A stretch of DNA of 64,000 bases from Aquatica leii (taxonomy: Eukaryota; Arthropoda; Insecta; Coleoptera; Lampyridae), in contig CM069433.1 in the NCBI GenBank assembly GCA_035610365.1, forward strand, positions 53,806,487 through 53,870,486. The letters run 5' to 3'. Made by a program: the position numbers and the translations under genes. A model generated the notes under the pieces. That model worked only from the letters and a program-made list of their open reading frames with translations, did no database searches and was not told where the DNA came from. Position 1 is the stretch's first letter. The number at the start of each line of letters is the position of its first letter. Positions 60,901 through 64,000 of the stretch are shown here, piece by piece.

Positions 60901-61080
60901 TTTAAAATTAAAATTGATTTCTTAAATGTTTCAGTTGACATAAACACTATCTTACAAACAAAAAGGTAATGCTATTCAAAGCTTTATCAAGAAAAAAAGT
61001 AGAATCATTTTGCTGTTTTGTTGAAGAAAATTGTTTTACCGTATCTAAAAATCATGCAAGACTTTGCTTGGCTGCTGTTT
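57940..61080. other. Intergenic, nothing recognised
   Basis: About 3 kb of AT-rich DNA. I find no domain or repeat I can support. Confidence 0.55.
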
Positions 61081-61155
61081 TTTGAAAGATGCGGTCTATA
61101 GACAACAGTACCAAAATGTGGACGAGTTAAAGGACTTAATAGACTGCAAAAGTGT

Positions 61156-61185
61156 TGACGTCACAATATGGCCGTCAAACAGCTG
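61156..61185 (+). promoter_or_regulatory. CRE and E-box motifs upstream of SWIM-YqaJ gene
   Basis: A palindromic TGACGTCA (61156-61163) and CAGCTG (61180-61185) lie 65-95 bp before the start codon in a locally GC-richer stretch. They fit a promoter region, but single motif matches are weak evidence. Confidence 0.3.
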
Positions 61186-61249
61186 ATGGGAGTACACATT
61201 GCTTTGTTTACCGTTAACACCCGTGTAACTTGTATCACTTGTATTGAGA

Positions 61250-62955
61250 ATGGCGTTAATAAACTTGTCGATTATCGTAGAACTTTTCTCTGAAGAAATT
61301 AATGTATTTAAAAAGGGCGAAAATTGTTTAGAGAGTAGGAATGTTATAGAAGTACAGTTTGATGGTACTTTAAAAATTATTAGAGGACGTGTGTTAGCTA
61401 GCATGAAGAAGAAATCGTATCAAGTGGAGGTAAGTTGATTATAATGCCTTGCATAACGTTTGTAACAATATTAATGTAATAAATAAACAGGTAACTCAAC
61501 TATTATTTTAGATTAATTTAACTGAATCATACATTGAAAGGGTGCAATGTGTTTGTGCCAGGGGGCAACATCAGTGCCATCATATTTGTGCTATTTTACT
61601 GTATGCCAATAAAAATTTTAGTAAAACAGATACAGTATGCCAGTGGAAAGCACCCACCTTATCGACTGAAATAACTGCTTCTGTGTCGGAATTGTTTTCT
61701 AAAGCACAATATCGTGCCACGAATCGAATAGTAGATGAGGCTGATAAGGAGTTTTTCTTTAATGAACTTAAAGCACTAAACAGGTGAGAGTAATTTAAAC
61801 ATAATTTTTAATTTTCATTTATTGATAAACCCTGAAAAATTGAATAAATTCATGTAATTACCAAATAAACATTTTAAAATTACATTTTTGATCATTTATG
61901 TTAGGTTTTCCGAATTTTTCTGGTTACTATCTCCAGAGCAACAGGTTCAAAAAGAACTTAAATCCTTTGCAAAGATTTTGGAACTATCAAAAAACGAAGA
62001 GCGGAGAGATAATGAAGAACAAAGTTTTGGAAAACTTGAAAACTTCCTCAGCAGAAATCTTCAAGATTGCGAAGATAACCTGTGGTCAAAATCAAAACCC
62101 CATGTGGCACCAAATGCGTTTAGGTCGTTTGACAGCGAGTAATTTTGGTGCTGTTTTTGATTCATGTCAACGAGAGAGGTAATTTAATTTTATCAATAGG
62201 TCAGGTGACAGATTTTTTTTTCACATAAATTTTTACAAAAGTAGCTCGGCATAACTTACTAATGGCAGATGCCATTAAATTTAAAAGAACAGGTATTTTT
62301 GCCAAAAGTATATTAGATATAATTTGAAACACTTAAAATGACCAATTTTAGTTTCTTTATATTAACCAGAAGAATCGATATTTGTATAATTGTATGTGAT
62401 TAATGTAAAATTTTGTTTATCCTGCAAACTGGCTTGTTTTATTGCAAAATAGTTTTTAGGTATCCTAGTTCTCTGTATGCCCGTTTGTTACGGAAAAACA
62501 ATTTAGACGGGATAAAATCTATACAGTGGGGATTAAATCATGAAGCAACCGCTCTTCATGAATATGAAATTATAGAAGGTGTAAAAGTAACCACAACCGG
62601 ACTGTGGCTTTATAGAAATGGTTTTTTAGGTGGTTCGCCCGATGGCTTGGTAGGCGAAGATATTGTATTAGAAATAAAATGTCCATTTAGTCATAGAAAT
62701 TCAACACTAGATGAAATAAAAATGAACAAAAAATATTGTTTTGATGAAAATTTAAATTTAAAAAGGTCACACACTTATTTTCATCAAATACAAGGACTTC
62801 TACATGTTACTAAAATATCTTTATGTCATTTAGTTGTGTGGACTCCTACATTGTATATTAAGGTAGATGTTGTAAAAGATAAAAATTGGGAACAAAATTT
62901 ACCAATTTTAGAGGGTTTTTACATTTATAACCTTTTAGATAAATTATTAGAATAG
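61250..62955 (+). CDS. SWIM zinc finger / YqaJ-type nuclease protein, frameshifted
   Basis: Exons: 61250-61429, 61512-61783, 61905-62178, 62460-62955, all with GT-AG junctions. The total is 1222 nt, one base over a multiple of three. Exon 2 holds a SWIM finger (C73, C75, C82, H84: CVCARGQHQCHH). Exon 3 starts in frame as VFSEFFWLLSPEQQ, while its second half must be read one frame over (NQNPMWHQMRLGRLTASNFG), so one indel lies near 62030. Exon 4 carries the YqaJ/lambda-exonuclease-like core: WGLNHEATALHEYE, GGSPDGLVGED (Asp), LEIKCP (Glu-x-Lys) and HQIQGLLHVT. All catalytic residues remain. Such proteins are widespread in insects and often transposon-linked; their biological role is unclear. 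It is either a recent pseudogene or a sequence error. Confidence 0.82.
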
Positions 62956-62959
62956 TTAC

Positions 62960-63470
62960 TGTATTTCATTTTTTAATAATAAGTTTAGTTTAGTTATTAA
63001 TAGGCTTAAGATATCTATACTCTATCATATATAAAAATACTTGTAAATACACATTTAAACCGAAATTGATTTTATTCTGTATACCAACCCCAACTATATA
63101 TCGGTACCTATTGCTTGAGGCTGTAAATCAACAAAAAGTTGAAAAGTTACACTTTTTATTTTAATAAACTCACATGTCTTATAAAATTGTAGTAATTTTG
63201 TCACCAACAAATTTTCTTAAAAGTTATCGAGATACGATGGTAATATTAAACATTATTTTACATGCAGTTTCACATCAGTTATTAAGAATATACATGCAAT
63301 TATTAATAAATCTAATACATATATTTATATGCGCGCTTAAGTTCACACACATACATGGAACATAGAAATTAAAAAAAAAGACATGCAAATACATATTAAT
63401 CCTAAGCCTAGTCATTAATAATAGTAATTTACATAATCCTAAATAATTCTAAACTTATAAGTATGTTATT
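62960..63470. other. 3' flank of the SWIM-YqaJ gene
   Basis: No coding signal. An AATAAA-like ACTTTTTATTTTAATAAACT lies at about 63149-63168, but its use is not certain. Confidence 0.4.
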
Positions 63471-63471
63471 T

Positions 63472-63860
63472 ATTTTTCCGTCGATCGTTCATTAATACTT
63501 ATATTAACGTATAATAATGTATCAAAAGTAGTGCGGTAATAGCCCCTATTACCGCACTACTTTTGAACCAATGAAATCAACGAATTTCTATTAACGCTCG
63601 ATTTTTTTAACCAATAAAATCGTAGAAGCAAATTAAGATTTTTATGAGGTTACGTATGTATATTGTATTAATTAACGTTTTTAAATAAAAAATAAATCAA
63701 AGATTCACCTTTGCATTATTATAATTAAACATTTCCAGTAATTGTAGGTTAAGTAACCTGATCACGAAAATGAAAAAAAATGATAAAAATAAAACAATTG
63801 TTCAGTAGATAAAATTATAAGTAAATGCAAAAATTAATAATATACGATCGACGGAAAAAT
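63472..63860. mobile_element. Candidate fold-back/MITE with 17-bp ends
   Basis: ATTTTTCCGTCGATCGT (63472-63488) is repeated exactly as its reverse complement at 63844-63860, bounding 389 bp without coding capacity. A strong internal hairpin lies at 63522-63566. The target duplication is not evident. Confidence 0.5.
63522..63566. repeat. Perfect 21-bp hairpin
   Basis: TCAAAAGTAGTGCGGTAATAG, a CCC loop, and its exact reverse complement. The palindrome is unusually strong for this sequence. Confidence 0.95.
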
Positions 63861-64000
63861 TTAAAAACCTTGTTTGATAATATGCAATTAATAATCTCGA
63901 CAACATTAACGCTCTTGCTCGCTGCGCTCGCTCGCGCGTGAAAATGTCTTGATTATTACTTGCCTTCATTACCAACCTTGTTGGTTAAATAACTATTAAT

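Noticed and set aside
61096..61404. 102-codon minus-strand frame over exon 1 of the SWIM-YqaJ gene.
   Set aside because: Antisense shadow; the plus-strand exon has correct splice phase and a family-like sequence.

Overview
This is a very AT-rich eukaryotic window with introns, AATAAA-type polyadenylation signals and many decayed transposable elements. The gene families fit an arthropod, most likely an insect: a secreted carboxylesterase/FE4-type esterase, IS630-like transposons encoding PYHCDLN-type motifs, Penelope-like elements and an insect-style SWIM/YqaJ protein. No bacterial or viral genome organisation is seen.

Layout. 0-1 kb: a possible LTR end, then the 3' end of a Penelope-like element (PLE) with a GIY-YIG domain and a hammerhead ribozyme (HHR) motif. 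2.2-2.4 kb: a near-perfect hairpin carrying an HHR in each arm. 5.3-6.5 kb: a tandem plus inverted array of ~342-bp units carrying a textbook type I HHR, the pattern expected of an animal retrozyme. 7.65-17.3 kb: an 11-exon carboxylesterase that joins in frame to 568 residues. Its 6.7-kb fifth intron contains an IS630-like transposon that was split by a PIF/Harbinger element. 18.4-20.6 kb: a complex tandem array (216- and 343-bp periods) ending in another HHR. 23.8-24.3 kb: a LINE endonuclease relic. 25.5-28.45 kb: a young PLE with an open reverse transcriptase (RT) frame and inverted ~486-bp terminal copies. 34.2-34.85 kb: a MITE. 35.2-35.7 kb: a Tc1-like relic. 39.4-40.5 kb: a third PLE relic. 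46.6-47.6 kb: a second IS630-like relic. 52.0-53.1 kb: a FLYWCH/MULE relic. 53.16-56.95 kb: two same-strand LINE relics. 57.06-57.55 kb: an IS630-like N-terminal relic. 61.25-62.96 kb: a four-exon SWIM zinc finger/YqaJ nuclease gene with one apparent frameshift. The remaining stretches (roughly 1-2.2, 3.7-5.3, 20.8-23.8, 28.5-30.4, 36-39, 40.5-46.6, 48-51 and 58-61 kb) show nothing I can identify.

Two loci look like real host-type genes: the esterase (intact) and the SWIM-YqaJ gene (nearly intact, possibly transposon-derived). The recurring theme is self-cleaving ribozyme motifs: up to nine HHR or HHR-like cores in five sequence contexts, each linked to PLEs, retrozyme-like satellite units or inverted repeats. 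Exon boundaries and relic translations were done by eye and coordinates of degenerate elements are approximate.
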